Under the pieces are notes generated by a model. That model saw nothing but the letters and a program-made list of their open reading frames with translations, had not been told where the DNA came from and made no database searches. This document shows, in pieces, positions 1-7,901 of a stretch of DNA of 64,000 nucleotides (its first letter is position 1; each line of letters opens with the position of its first letter). The stretch is taken from contig NZ_BMWT01000001.1 of NCBI RefSeq assembly GCF_014651375.1, forward strand, positions 620,001 through 684,000. Direction: 5' to 3'. Origin of the DNA: Tateyamaria omphalii. Lineage in GTDB: Bacteria > Pseudomonadota > Alphaproteobacteria > Rhodobacterales > Rhodobacteraceae. A program made the position numbers and the translations under genes.

Positions 1-492
1 CCGGGCGTGAAACTGGTGACGCCGCGCGGCGACATTATCACAACAGACAAGTACGGGCGCTTCAACGTTCCATGCGCCTTGCTGCCGGATGGTTCAATCG
101 GGTCGAATTTCCAACTCAAGCTGGACGACCGGACGCTGCCAACTGGTTACCGTGTGACGACGGAAAATCCGCGCGTGATCCGCGTGACAGCAGGTAAGCT
201 GGCAGAGCTGAACTTTGGTGCGCGGCTGGGCAATTTGGTCGAGATTGACCTAACTGCTGCGGCCTTTGCCGGCAACGGACCGAATGCGGCCTTGATCAAG
301 GGCCTGCAGGCGCTGGTGGAACAAATCCGGCAAGAACCCTCAGCCATCCAGCTTCGATATTACCGCGCTGACGAAAGTGTCGAGACGGCCCGCGCGCGTC
401 TCAGGACTGCCGAGGAGGCCCTGAGAAAAGCGTGGCGAGGCAGGGGGACCTATCGGCTTGATGTCGACCGGTCCGTCCGGCGGTTGCAGTGA
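1..492 (+). CDS. C-terminal end of a large surface protein (5' end outside window)
   Basis: The frame is already open at base 1, so this is the last ~163 residues of a longer gene. The first ~75 residues read like a beta-sandwich of the SdrD-B/carboxypeptidase-regulatory type (TPRGDIITTDKYGRFNVPCA, then LPTGYRVTTENPRVIRVTAG). The rest is a charged segment with YYRADESVETARARLRTAEE, reminiscent of OmpA-like tails in large DUF11-type surface proteins. It ends 12 bases before the start of the next gene, whose ribosome binding site lies across the stop codon, so the two are probably co-transcribed and work together at the cell surface. The exact family cannot be set without the missing N-terminus. 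Confidence 0.7.
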   Translation, partial: PGVKLVTPRGDIITTDKYGRFNVPCALLPDGSIGSNFQLKLDDRTLPTGYRVTTENPRVIRVTAGKLAELNFGARLGNLVEIDLTAAAFAGNGPNAALIKGLQALVEQIRQEPSAIQLRYYRADESVETARARLRTAEEALRKAWRGRGTYRLDVDRSVRRLQ

Positions 493-503
493 GGAGTGCG
501 GAC

Positions 504-3500
504 ATGAAACGGTTTATTGCGACTTCCGCCCTTCTTCTCAGCAGCACGGCACTTCCTGCACTTGCGCAGGATGGTGGCTTTGTCATCACCCTGAACGGGG
601 ACAAGGTGGCAGGTGACGACCCTGTGCTCGAACGCCAGGTCAAAAAGGTGGACGAGGTGCTGGAACAGGCAGATGTCCGGGTTCAGTACGACGGGCTGGA
701 CGTGACGCCGCGCCTTGATCTGGAAATTGAGGGGCCGGACGGTCAGCGACGTGTGGGCGACAGCGTCACGCTACAGTCCGCACTGAATTACCCTGGCTTC
801 GTGACACGTGGCGAGGTCCTGATCGTGGATCAGAATGCCCGTGGTGGACCAAAAACGCTTGGGCGCTATGACGTTGCACCCAATGGACAGGTGACAATCA
901 CCGTTCCAGAAGGCGACAGTATTGTCGCTGTTCATCGTGTTTATGATGCCAACGGCAGATATGATGAAACCACACCATTGCCTTTGACGCGCGGCGATGA
1001 CCGAGGGCTTGTCGACGGTGTCGACGACGGCAATGACGCCACTGCCCGCCGTCGTATTCCGGTTCATGGCGGTTCCGTAACTGTATCGGGAAACAGTGTG
1101 GCGCCCGGTGCGCAGGTCACCACGCTGGGAGAGGTTGTGCGACCTGACCCGTCCGGGGCGTTTGTCATTCAGCGCATCCTTCCACCGGGCGACTATGCAA
1201 TCGGAGTGCAGGTGCAAGGCGCAGGTGCAGTGCCCGTCGATGTTGTGCGCGAGGTTGAGGTCCCACGATCTGAATCCTTCTATACAGCCCAGATCGATCT
1301 GACGCTGGGATACACTGACAGCGACCTCGACGGCAGCAACTCGTATGAGCGCGGGCGCATCGCTGGCTACTTCAATGGTCGGTATGCCAATGGGGTTGAG
1401 CTGACCGCCCAAGTCGATACTGGCGAAGGGGATCTGGACGAGATTTTCTCGACCTTAGATGAACGTGATCCGCGTTCAACATTTCTCCGGCTTGATCCGG
1501 ACGACCTGTACCCCACGTACGGCGACGACAGCACGTTGGTGGATGACACGCCGACCTCTGGCAAATTCTATCTGCGGGTTGAGAAAGACAATAACTACGC
1601 TGTCTGGGGTGACTGGCGCGCTGATATCGCCAACACGACATATCTACGCAATGACCGCACGCTTTATGGTGCACGAGGGCATCTTGAATCCGCCAACACG
1701 ACGTCTCTGGGTGAACCTGTCTGGCAGCTGGATGCCTATGCCGCGCAGCAGGACACACTGCCTCAGCGCGATGTATTCCGTGGCACAGGTGGTTCGGTGT
1801 ATTTCCTGAGCCGCCAGGATCTGACCATTGGATCAGAAACACTGCTGGTACAGGTGCGCGACGCGACCACCGGGCGCGTGATCTCAACGCAATCGCTTGT
1901 GGCGGGGCGCGACTACTCGATCAACTATATTCAGGGCATCATCACCCTCAGCGCGCCATTGCAATCCGGCACCGGGTCCAACGGTCTGGTTGTGACAGAT
2001 GTTGGCGGCGCGGCCGATGTCAATCTGGTCGCACAATATGAATTTACCCCAGATGCTGGTGACGTAGATGCGTTTTCATATGGTCTGCGCGGGGAAGTCT
2101 GGGCGGCGGATCGGTTCCGTCTGGGTGCAACTTTGCAAAGCGAAGAAACCGGGCTTGGCACTCAGGATTCTTATGGCGTTGATCTACGGTATCAATTGAA
2201 CGAGGACACGTATCTGAGCGCGGAATACGCATGGTCTGATGGTCCGGGCTTTGGGTTTGATACCTCAACTGACGGCGGGCTTGTGTTCGATGAAACACCA
2301 GCCAGCGGTGGTCGAGGTGAGGCCTATAAGATCGAGGGTCGCGCGGCCCTTGGCGATCTGGGTTTGGCCGCAGAGGGTTCGATCAGCGCTTATTTCGAGG
2401 AAAGGTCCGAGGGCTTCACGACACTGGACTACTCGACCACTGCGGATGAGACGTTGTGGGGCTTTGCTCTGGATGCTGAGGTGTCAGAACGGCTGAACAT
2501 CTCTTTGTATTTTGACAGCTTCAAACAAGACGGCGGCAAAACGGATCGAGAAGGTGGAATCGAGGCCGAATATGCCCTGTCGGATCGTGTGACCCTTGGC
2601 TTTGGCCTCGAAAACCTAGACCGGGAAGGTGTTTCAGGATCGGGTGATGGGCAGCGGACGGACGCCGTTGTGCGTTTGACGTACAAGCCCAACGACAATC
2701 TGTCGTGGTATGTTTATGGCCAAGAGACGTTAAGTCGGTCCGGCACGCTTGAGGAGAATGACCGTATCGGTATCGGGGGCAGCTATCGCTGGGCTGAAAC
2801 CTGGGAGGTTGAAGGCGAGTTGTCCGAGGGTGATGGCGGTACGGGCGGCCGTATCCTGCTGCGCAACGACCGTGGAGAAGAGGGGAACACCTATTTCGGA
2901 TACGAGCTTGATCCCAGCCGTGAGATTTCCGGTCTGACTCGTTCCGAGACTGGGCCGTCCCGGGGCCGATTCATCTCGGGTGGTGAACGGCGGGTCAGCG
3001 GCACTGTCACCATGTTCGGCGAGAACAGCTTTGATCGCTTTGGTCGCTATGAAAGCCTGACGACAGCCTATGGTGTCACCTATGAACCGACGGAACGCCT
3101 GTCTTTCGTGACGGCCTTTGAAACCGGTCAGGTGCGTGACAGCGTAAACGGCGATTTCGATCGTTATGCGCTGTCCCTTGGTATTCAGTACCAGAACGAA
3201 CAATTCGAAGGCAAAGCGCGGCTCGAATTCCGCAACGAGGATGGAGAGCGCAGCAATTCAAACCGAAACAGCGACACGTGGTTGTTCACCGGCTCAGGTA
3301 GCTACAAGTTGGATGAAAGCCAGCGATTGGTCTTTTACGCCAAGGTGTCTGATACCGATGGCAATAGCGGCATTGCACCTGACAGCGACTTTACCGATCT
3401 GTCGTTCGGATATGCCTACCGTCCGATCTACAATGAACGCCTGAATGTATTGATGCGCTATCGGTACCTGGATGACAGCTTCGGCCAGCAGGTTGACGGC

Positions 3501-3899
3501 AGTGACACACCGGGTCCGGTGCAACGATCGCATGTCTTCAGCGTGGACGCCGAATATGACATCAACAGGTTTTGGAGCATCGGGGGTAAGTTTGGCGCGC
3601 GATTTACGGACAGTGCGGACAGTGTGAATGATGAGTACTCGTCGAACGATGCGGTTCTCGCCATCCTCAACACGCGCTGGCACGTGGTCAGTAAATGGGA
3701 TGCCCTGTTTGAATTGCGCGCCCTGGATCTAAAAGACGCCGGGGTGACCGAAGTGGGTGGGCTTGCTGCGATTTACCGGCACCTGGGCAAGAATGTGAAA
3801 CTCGGCGTTGGCTACAACTTTACCAACTTCAGCGATGATTTGACGGACTTGACCTATGATGACCGAGGCGCATTCATAAACATCGTTGCCAAGTTTTGA
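504..3899 (+). CDS. Large outer-membrane beta-barrel protein with N-terminal carrier-like domain
   Basis: A protein of 1131 residues. I chose the ATG at 504, preceded by GAGGAG at 491-496, because it opens directly onto a signal peptide (MKRFIATSALLLSSTALPALAQ); an in-frame GTG at 489 would prefix it with five residues. Residues ~25-280 carry beta-sandwich/carboxypeptidase-regulatory-like segments. From ~400 on there are alternating aromatic/polar strands typical of an outer-membrane barrel, ending in a terminal Phe (FINIVAKF), the usual C-terminal signal of barrel proteins. No TonB box or plug is obvious, so I do not call it a TonB-dependent receptor. It follows a surface-protein gene at 12 bases and is closed by a strong hairpin terminator, so the pair forms the end of an operon. 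Substrate unknown. Confidence 0.85.
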   Translation: MKRFIATSALLLSSTALPALAQDGGFVITLNGDKVAGDDPVLERQVKKVDEVLEQADVRVQYDGLDVTPRLDLEIEGPDGQRRVGDSVTLQSALNYPGFVTRGEVLIVDQNARGGPKTLGRYDVAPNGQVTITVPEGDSIVAVHRVYDANGRYDETTPLPLTRGDDRGLVDGVDDGNDATARRRIPVHGGSVTVSGNSVAPGAQVTTLGEVVRPDPSGAFVIQRILPPGDYAIGVQVQGAGAVPVDVVREVEVPRSESFYTAQIDLTLGYTDSDLDGSNSYERGRIAGYFNGRYANGVELTAQVDTGEGDLDEIFSTLDERDPRSTFLRLDPDDLYPTYGDDSTLVDDTPTSGKFYLRVEKDNNYAVWGDWRADIANTTYLRNDRTLYGARGHLESANTTSLGEPVWQLDAYAAQQDTLPQRDVFRGTGGSVYFLSRQDLTIGSETLLVQVRDATTGRVISTQSLVAGRDYSINYIQGIITLSAPLQSGTGSNGLVVTDVGGAADVNLVAQYEFTPDAGDVDAFSYGLRGEVWAADRFRLGATLQSEETGLGTQDSYGVDLRYQLNEDTYLSAEYAWSDGPGFGFDTSTDGGLVFDETPASGGRGEAYKIEGRAALGDLGLAAEGSISAYFEERSEGFTTLDYSTTADETLWGFALDAEVSERLNISLYFDSFKQDGGKTDREGGIEAEYALSDRVTLGFGLENLDREGVSGSGDGQRTDAVVRLTYKPNDNLSWYVYGQETLSRSGTLEENDRIGIGGSYRWAETWEVEGELSEGDGGTGGRILLRNDRGEEGNTYFGYELDPSREISGLTRSETGPSRGRFISGGERRVSGTVTMFGENSFDRFGRYESLTTAYGVTYEPTERLSFVTAFETGQVRDSVNGDFDRYALSLGIQYQNEQFEGKARLEFRNEDGERSNSNRNSDTWLFTGSGSYKLDESQRLVFYAKVSDTDGNSGIAPDSDFTDLSFGYAYRPIYNERLNVLMRYRYLDDSFGQQVDGSDTPGPVQRSHVFSVDAEYDINRFWSIGGKFGARFTDSADSVNDEYSSNDAVLAILNTRWHVVSKWDALFELRALDLKDAGVTEVGGLAAIYRHLGKNVKLGVGYNFTNFSDDLTDLTYDDRGAFINIVAKF

Positions 3900-3966
3900 A
3901 CGAGAGGCTCAGGCGGTAGATCACGCGCTAATCCCTCTGTCTTTTTCTGGCACTTTCAAGAAGAGA

Positions 3967-3995
3967 GTCCCGGCGCCAAAAGCGCCGGGACTTTT
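3967..3995 (+). terminator. Strong intrinsic terminator
   Basis: A perfect 10-bp stem, GTCCCGGCGC (3967-3976) with GCGCCGGGAC (3982-3991), encloses CAAAA and is followed by TTTT. It lies 68 bases past the barrel gene and 10 bases before the convergent RTX gene ends, so it may stop transcription from both sides, although the T run favours the plus strand. Confidence 0.85.
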
Positions 3996-4005
3996 GATGA
4001 GCGAC

Positions 4006-6048
4006 TCAGAAAATGAAGTCGTCAATGCTTAGATCGGATGAGAATTCCAAGCGAAACGCTGTATCCGCTTCGCCATCGCCATCGGTGTCTATCAAGACAT
4101 GTGCTCCGAGGAAATCTTGTATATCTATGCGAATCTCACCGCTTCCGGAGCCGGAAAAGTCATCAACGATGGTGAATGTGCCGGTTCCATCAAGGCCTCT
4201 GATGTCGATTTTGTCCCGGCCACTTTCGAAGTATTGAATGATGTCAGTTTCTGCAAATTCGACAGCGCTGTCACTCAATGCGTTGAATACAAATGTGTCA
4301 TTTCCTGAGCCGCCACTCATGGTATCTTGACCAGCTCCGCCGGTTAGAAAGTCGTTGCCCTCTTCACCGTACAAGAAATCATTGCCTTCGTTTCCGTAAA
4401 GGACGTCGTTGCCCTGACCACCACCCAAGGTGTCGTTGCCGTCCCTACCAAACAGTGTATCTTGACCGGCACCTCCTGACATAGTGTCATTGCCCAGACC
4501 GCCGAACATCTGGTCATTGCCTTGGCCGCCAATCATGTTGTCATCGCCATCTAGGCCAAACAGCCGGTCATCACCGTCCTCACCATACAGTCTGTCGTTA
4601 CCGTCCCCGCCTGAGACGACATCGTTTTTAGAGCCGCCGAACAAAGTGTCGTCGCCCTCGTCGCCAAACAAACTGTCTTCGCCTTCATTGCCGTAGATCG
4701 TGTCGTTGTCCTGACCGCCTCTCAAGCTGTCATTGCCGTCGCGACCAAACAACCTGTCCCGACCATTTTCGCCGTCCATCGTGTCATTGCCCAAACCGCC
4801 GGACATTTCGTCATTACCGTCGCCGCCATACATGAGGTCGTCGTCGTTCATGCCGAACAGACTGTCATCACCTTCATCGCCATGCAGCGTGTCGTTTCCA
4901 TCACCACCGGACAGGATATCGTTTTGCCTCTCCCCCGAGAGAAAGTCATTGCCTTCATCGCCGAATAAAGTGTCGTCGCCGTCGAAGCCCCAAATGGTGT
5001 CGTTGCCCTGACCACCCCTTAGGCTGTCGTTTCCTTGCCAGCCGAGCAACTTATCCCGACCTGTTCCGCCGAACACTGTGTCGTTTCCACGACCACCGCT
5101 CAAATCATCGTTGCCCGCGCCACCGAAGATGAGGTCATCATCGTCCTGTCCAATGAGCGTATCATCACCCTCATCGCCATACAGAGTGTCGTTTCCGTCT
5201 CCGCCTGCAAGCGAATCGTCGCCGGCACCGCCTGACATACTGTCGTTGCCCCAGGCGCCGATGAAGTCGTCAGAGTCATCCCCACCCAACAATGTGTCGT
5301 TGCCGCTGCCACCATTAACACTGGTTGACTCTCCGTTGCGTCCGTCAAACAGGTCATCTCCACCTTCCAAACGAACACCTCCTTCGATGACGCCGTTGTT
5401 GATGACCGTTTGTGCGTTATCGTTGCCTCTGACGCCGTCACTTCCGAAGGCGGTTCCAGTAGCACCTATGAACCCGTTGTTCACGACGATGCCGCCGACC
5501 GCGTTATAGTCAAAGTAAATACCAAAGCTGGTGCCGGAGATGGATTGCCAATTCACGATTTCAATATTGTCAGACGAGACATTGATGCCTATTCCACCAA
5601 AAATTGAGCCTCGGTTCAGGATGTAGTTATCCTCGCCTTCATCATTGATGCCAACTCCATTGAAGGCGCCCCTGATTTGACCCGAATTGGAAATCGTGCT
5701 GCCGAATCCTGTGTTCTTGATTGCCGTGTGGCCAGAAATCTCAGAGAAAGTACTATTTACAATGGTATTCCCGAGGCCCGTCAAGTTGAGGCCGGTCGCT
5801 GATCCGCTGATGGTTCCCCGTTGATTGAGGAAGGTGCTTTCCGAAACTGTGGCGTTGATGCCTTCTCCGTCGCCTTCGACTGTCCCGAAGTTGGTCAGAT
5901 TGGCACCAGAGATGCTATCGATCCGAATTGCCGCGGCACGAGTGCTATTTGTATTTGTGATCGTCACATCCTGATCGACGATAAAGGGGCCGGCATCGAA
6001 CTCGAAGAAAATCCCTTCGTCCGTCGATTCCAAAAATTCAGTGCTCAT
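4006..6048 (-). CDS. RTX calcium-binding protein, probable type I secretion substrate
   Basis: A protein of 680 residues. Residues ~25-230 are short imperfect beta-helix-like turns (TNFGTVEGDGEGINATVSES, VVNNGFIGATGTAF). Residues ~243-588 are RTX nonapeptides of GGxGxDxLx type that bind calcium and fold as a parallel beta-roll. The last ~95 residues (TFVFNALSDSAVEF onward) resemble the C-terminal region of RTX proteins exported by ABC type I systems. There is no N-terminal signal peptide, as expected for that route. The ATG has GGAG seven bases upstream. No protease or lipase motif is present, so it is probably structural or adhesive. No type I exporter is encoded in this window. Confidence 0.9.
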   Translation of the reverse strand: MSTEFLESTDEGIFFEFDAGPFIVDQDVTITNTNSTRAAAIRIDSISGANLTNFGTVEGDGEGINATVSESTFLNQRGTISGSATGLNLTGLGNTIVNSTFSEISGHTAIKNTGFGSTISNSGQIRGAFNGVGINDEGEDNYILNRGSIFGGIGINVSSDNIEIVNWQSISGTSFGIYFDYNAVGGIVVNNGFIGATGTAFGSDGVRGNDNAQTVINNGVIEGGVRLEGGDDLFDGRNGESTSVNGGSGNDTLLGGDDSDDFIGAWGNDSMSGGAGDDSLAGGDGNDTLYGDEGDDTLIGQDDDDLIFGGAGNDDLSGGRGNDTVFGGTGRDKLLGWQGNDSLRGGQGNDTIWGFDGDDTLFGDEGNDFLSGERQNDILSGGDGNDTLHGDEGDDSLFGMNDDDLMYGGDGNDEMSGGLGNDTMDGENGRDRLFGRDGNDSLRGGQDNDTIYGNEGEDSLFGDEGDDTLFGGSKNDVVSGGDGNDRLYGEDGDDRLFGLDGDDNMIGGQGNDQMFGGLGNDTMSGGAGQDTLFGRDGNDTLGGGQGNDVLYGNEGNDFLYGEEGNDFLTGGAGQDTMSGGSGNDTFVFNALSDSAVEFAETDIIQYFESGRDKIDIRGLDGTGTFTIVDDFSGSGSGEIRIDIQDFLGAHVLIDTDGDGEADTAFRLEFSSDLSIDDFIF
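4312..5202 (-). repeat. Three tandem 297-bp RTX super-repeats (11 nonapeptides each)
   Basis: Residues 283-381, 382-480 and 481-579 of the RTX protein align as three copies of the same ordered series of eleven nonapeptides. Each begins GDGND, has a third unit rich in D (QDDDDLIFG, MNDDDLMYG, LDGDDNMIG), a sixth unit with RD or QD, an eighth starting GQ, and ends in an irregular unit with SG or TG. Copies span 4906-5202, 4609-4905 and 4312-4608. This is a second-order duplication on top of the 27-bp RTX period. Confidence 0.85.
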
Positions 6049-6591
6049 TTAGTGCTCCAAATCTAAGCTCGGTCTTGTTTGAATCCGAGCGTGTCAAAAA
6101 CACCCGTGGCCTTTTGGCGCGCCGGGCAAAGCAAAGCTGCGAAGAAGAAGCCACAAACCGAGAGTCTCAAACGTCCCATAAAATGGTTCGGGTGGTTGCC
6201 TTGAGGATTTGTTCCGAACACTCAGGCGAGCCCTTGATGCAAGGGGGTGGCCGACCATCCGGACGATATTGAAGTTTCCAAACTCAAGCTGGATACCCCT
6301 AATCTAGGCGGGAGCTTGAGTAAGTTGTTGGTTTAAATGGCTTCTTGCCGTAGCTTATGTCGAAAAATTAGCAGTGATTACATTTTTCCGTAACCAGTTT
6401 TTGGGACGCCCCGGCAAAAAGGAGGCGGTACATCGCCCATACGCAGGCGATGTTCCGCACACGAGGCGGGGGCAAGCGGAAAATGCGCTTCGGGATGCAT
6501 CAGTCACCGATCTGGGTCGCAAGCAGGTTGCAACCGAAGCCCGCTGTAAGAGCTAGTGACCTGGCCGGGATTGAGCGTTCCGTCCGAGATG
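6049..6591. other. Long intergenic region between RTX gene and YafY-type regulator
   Basis: These 543 bases hold no convincing gene. Short open frames at 6075-6272 and 6374-6556 have no ribosome binding site and encode basic, low-complexity peptides. The region must carry the promoter of the leftward RTX gene and the 3' end of the regulator. The only structured element seen is the inverted repeat at 6282-6321. Confidence 0.5.
6282..6321. promoter_or_regulatory. 9-bp inverted repeat upstream of the RTX gene
   Basis: ACTCAAGCT (6282-6290) and AGCTTGAGT (6313-6321) are perfect inverted copies 22 bases apart. They lie ~235 bases upstream of the RTX start codon. This could be an operator pair or the stem of a long hairpin; no regulator can be named from the sequence. 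Confidence 0.35.
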
Positions 6592-7314
6592 TCATTCGCT
6601 TTCCTTTTTGCCAGATAGAGTGTTGAACCGCGCGCGTTCCACATCCATTGCGGCCCTCCACTCGCGCCGTAGGATGTCCATGCGGCGCGGAATTCGCTCG
6701 GTCAGCACCTTCGCAGTGGCGATGCGGTCGCTCCGGAAGTAGCGGAAAGCCTGACGCAGCTCACACCACGCGGCGATGATCCGTCCAGCATCACGATAGC
6801 CAACCAAGATCGGCCAGATCACCCGATCTGTCGTGGCCCCGGTTCCATCAGCATAGGTCAGGGCGATCTTGAGGCGTTCACGAATAGCGCAGCGGATTTC
6901 GGATGCACTGAAAACCTCAGCGGATGGCGCGACCGGAGCGACACTTGTGTTCGGTTCCACAAAGAAGTGTTGCGAGGTATCAGGTGTCACGGCGGCGATC
7001 TTGGCAATCAGGCTGGTCGCTGCGGTGACGAGATCCGGTTCGCCCCGGGTTTGCACCCATTGCGCGCCTAGGACAGCAGCCTCGATCTCATCCGATGTCA
7101 GCATCAGCGGGGGCATGTGATACCCCTGTTCAAGCACATAGCCGACACCGGCTTCTCCGCGAATTGGGACGCGTTGTGCCATGAGGGCAGAGATGTCCCG
7201 ATAGACAGTGCGTTTTGTTACTTCCAGTTCCGCTCCAATGGTCTCTGCCGAGATGGGGCTGCGGGCACGACGCAGGATTTCGATGATTTCAAACAATCTG
7301 TCGCCGCGCCGCAT
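6592..7314 (-). CDS. YafY-family (HTH + WYL) transcriptional regulator
   Basis: A protein of 240 residues. The N-terminal DeoR-like winged helix is clear (LFEIIEILRRARSPISAETI then VTKRTVYRDISALMAQRVPI), and a WYL-type effector domain covers ~140-215 (ILVGYRDAGRIIAAWCELRQ). WYL domains sense small ligands or nucleic acid, and YafY proteins often sit beside stress or detoxification enzymes that they control. It diverges from the GFA-family gene across 109 bases holding a perfect dyad, so it most likely regulates itself and that gene. No truncation is visible. Confidence 0.9.
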   Translation of the reverse strand: MRRGDRLFEIIEILRRARSPISAETIGAELEVTKRTVYRDISALMAQRVPIRGEAGVGYVLEQGYHMPPLMLTSDEIEAAVLGAQWVQTRGEPDLVTAATSLIAKIAAVTPDTSQHFFVEPNTSVAPVAPSAEVFSASEIRCAIRERLKIALTYADGTGATTDRVIWPILVGYRDAGRIIAAWCELRQAFRYFRSDRIATAKVLTERIPRRMDILRREWRAAMDVERARFNTLSGKKESE

Positions 7315-7352
7315 CTGTGCCTCCGTGCTTGGATGACAGCCTAAGCGATCAA

Positions 7353-7374
7353 TGCTGACACCATGCTGTCAGCA
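7353..7374. promoter_or_regulatory. Perfect 8-6-8 dyad, likely operator of the YafY-type regulator
   Basis: TGCTGACA (7353-7360) and TGTCAGCA (7367-7374) are exact inverted repeats around CCATGC. The dyad lies 39 bases upstream of the regulator start and 50 bases upstream of the GFA-family start, where a shared operator for divergent promoters would be expected. Confidence 0.7.
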
Positions 7375-7423
7375 TGGGACCCTTAAGTCAGCCATGCAAT
7401 CACTGAACAACGGGAGATGACAT

Positions 7424-7792
7424 ATGGAGATCAAGGGGAGTTGCATGTGCGGATCGGTGAAATTCGCCATCCGTGGGACACCCAAGATGATGGGGACGTG
7501 TCACTGTTCGCGGTGCCGTAAGTTGGGCACATCGACCATTGTGTTCGTGGACCGAGATCAGTTCACTTTGATTTCCGGTGAGGCCAAGATCGAGACGGTG
7601 CGTCCGGAACCACCCTTTACCTATCACCGGTCGTTTTGCCGGAAATGCGGGACGTCATTGGGCGAGCCGCTGTCGCCCGATGCGAGCTTTCCCATCAATG
7701 CGCAATGTCTGGATGACGATCCCGTGGTGCGCAATTCGTTTCATGAGCACGAGAGTGATCAGCCCGCTTGGGTTGAAGGAGTGACTGGCTAA
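7424..7792 (+). CDS. GFA-family zinc protein (formaldehyde-activating/CENP-V fold)
   Basis: A protein of 122 residues with the zinc-binding cysteine pattern of the family: CMCGS near residue 7, CHCSRC near 26-31 and FCRKCG near 80. GFA proteins were named for glutathione-dependent formaldehyde activation, but most members have no proven activity, so the substrate is unknown. The start is supported by GGGAGATGACAT just upstream. It is transcribed away from the YafY-family regulator over a perfect dyad, which suggests it is the regulator's target. A hairpin terminator follows. Confidence 0.85.
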   Translation: MEIKGSCMCGSVKFAIRGTPKMMGTCHCSRCRKLGTSTIVFVDRDQFTLISGEAKIETVRPEPPFTYHRSFCRKCGTSLGEPLSPDASFPINAQCLDDDPVVRNSFHEHESDQPAWVEGVTG

Positions 7793-7838
7793 AGCCTTCC
7801 GAACCCTGATGTTGTTCCAGCGTCAGTATGGAAGCGCT

Positions 7839-7876
7839 GAAGGCGCGCGCCTACGGCTGCGCCTTCTTCAGATTTT
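7839..7876 (+). terminator. Probable intrinsic terminator between convergent genes
   Basis: GAAGGCGC (7839-7846) pairs with GCGCCTTC (7859-7866), extendable by a bulged CT/TTCAG pairing, and is followed by ATTTTA. It separates the GFA-family gene from the convergent aldehyde dehydrogenase gene. Confidence 0.6.
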
Positions 7877-7901
7877 ACGGCACGATGAACAGCGCGTGTT
7901 T

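Noticed and set aside
4312-5202. CRISPR-like regular repeats
   Set aside because: The periodicity is 27 and 297 bp, in phase with RTX nonapeptide codons, with no unique spacers.
6374-6556. Possible small gene in the long intergenic region
   Set aside because: No ribosome binding site, composition unlike the genome's genes, and no recognisable domain.
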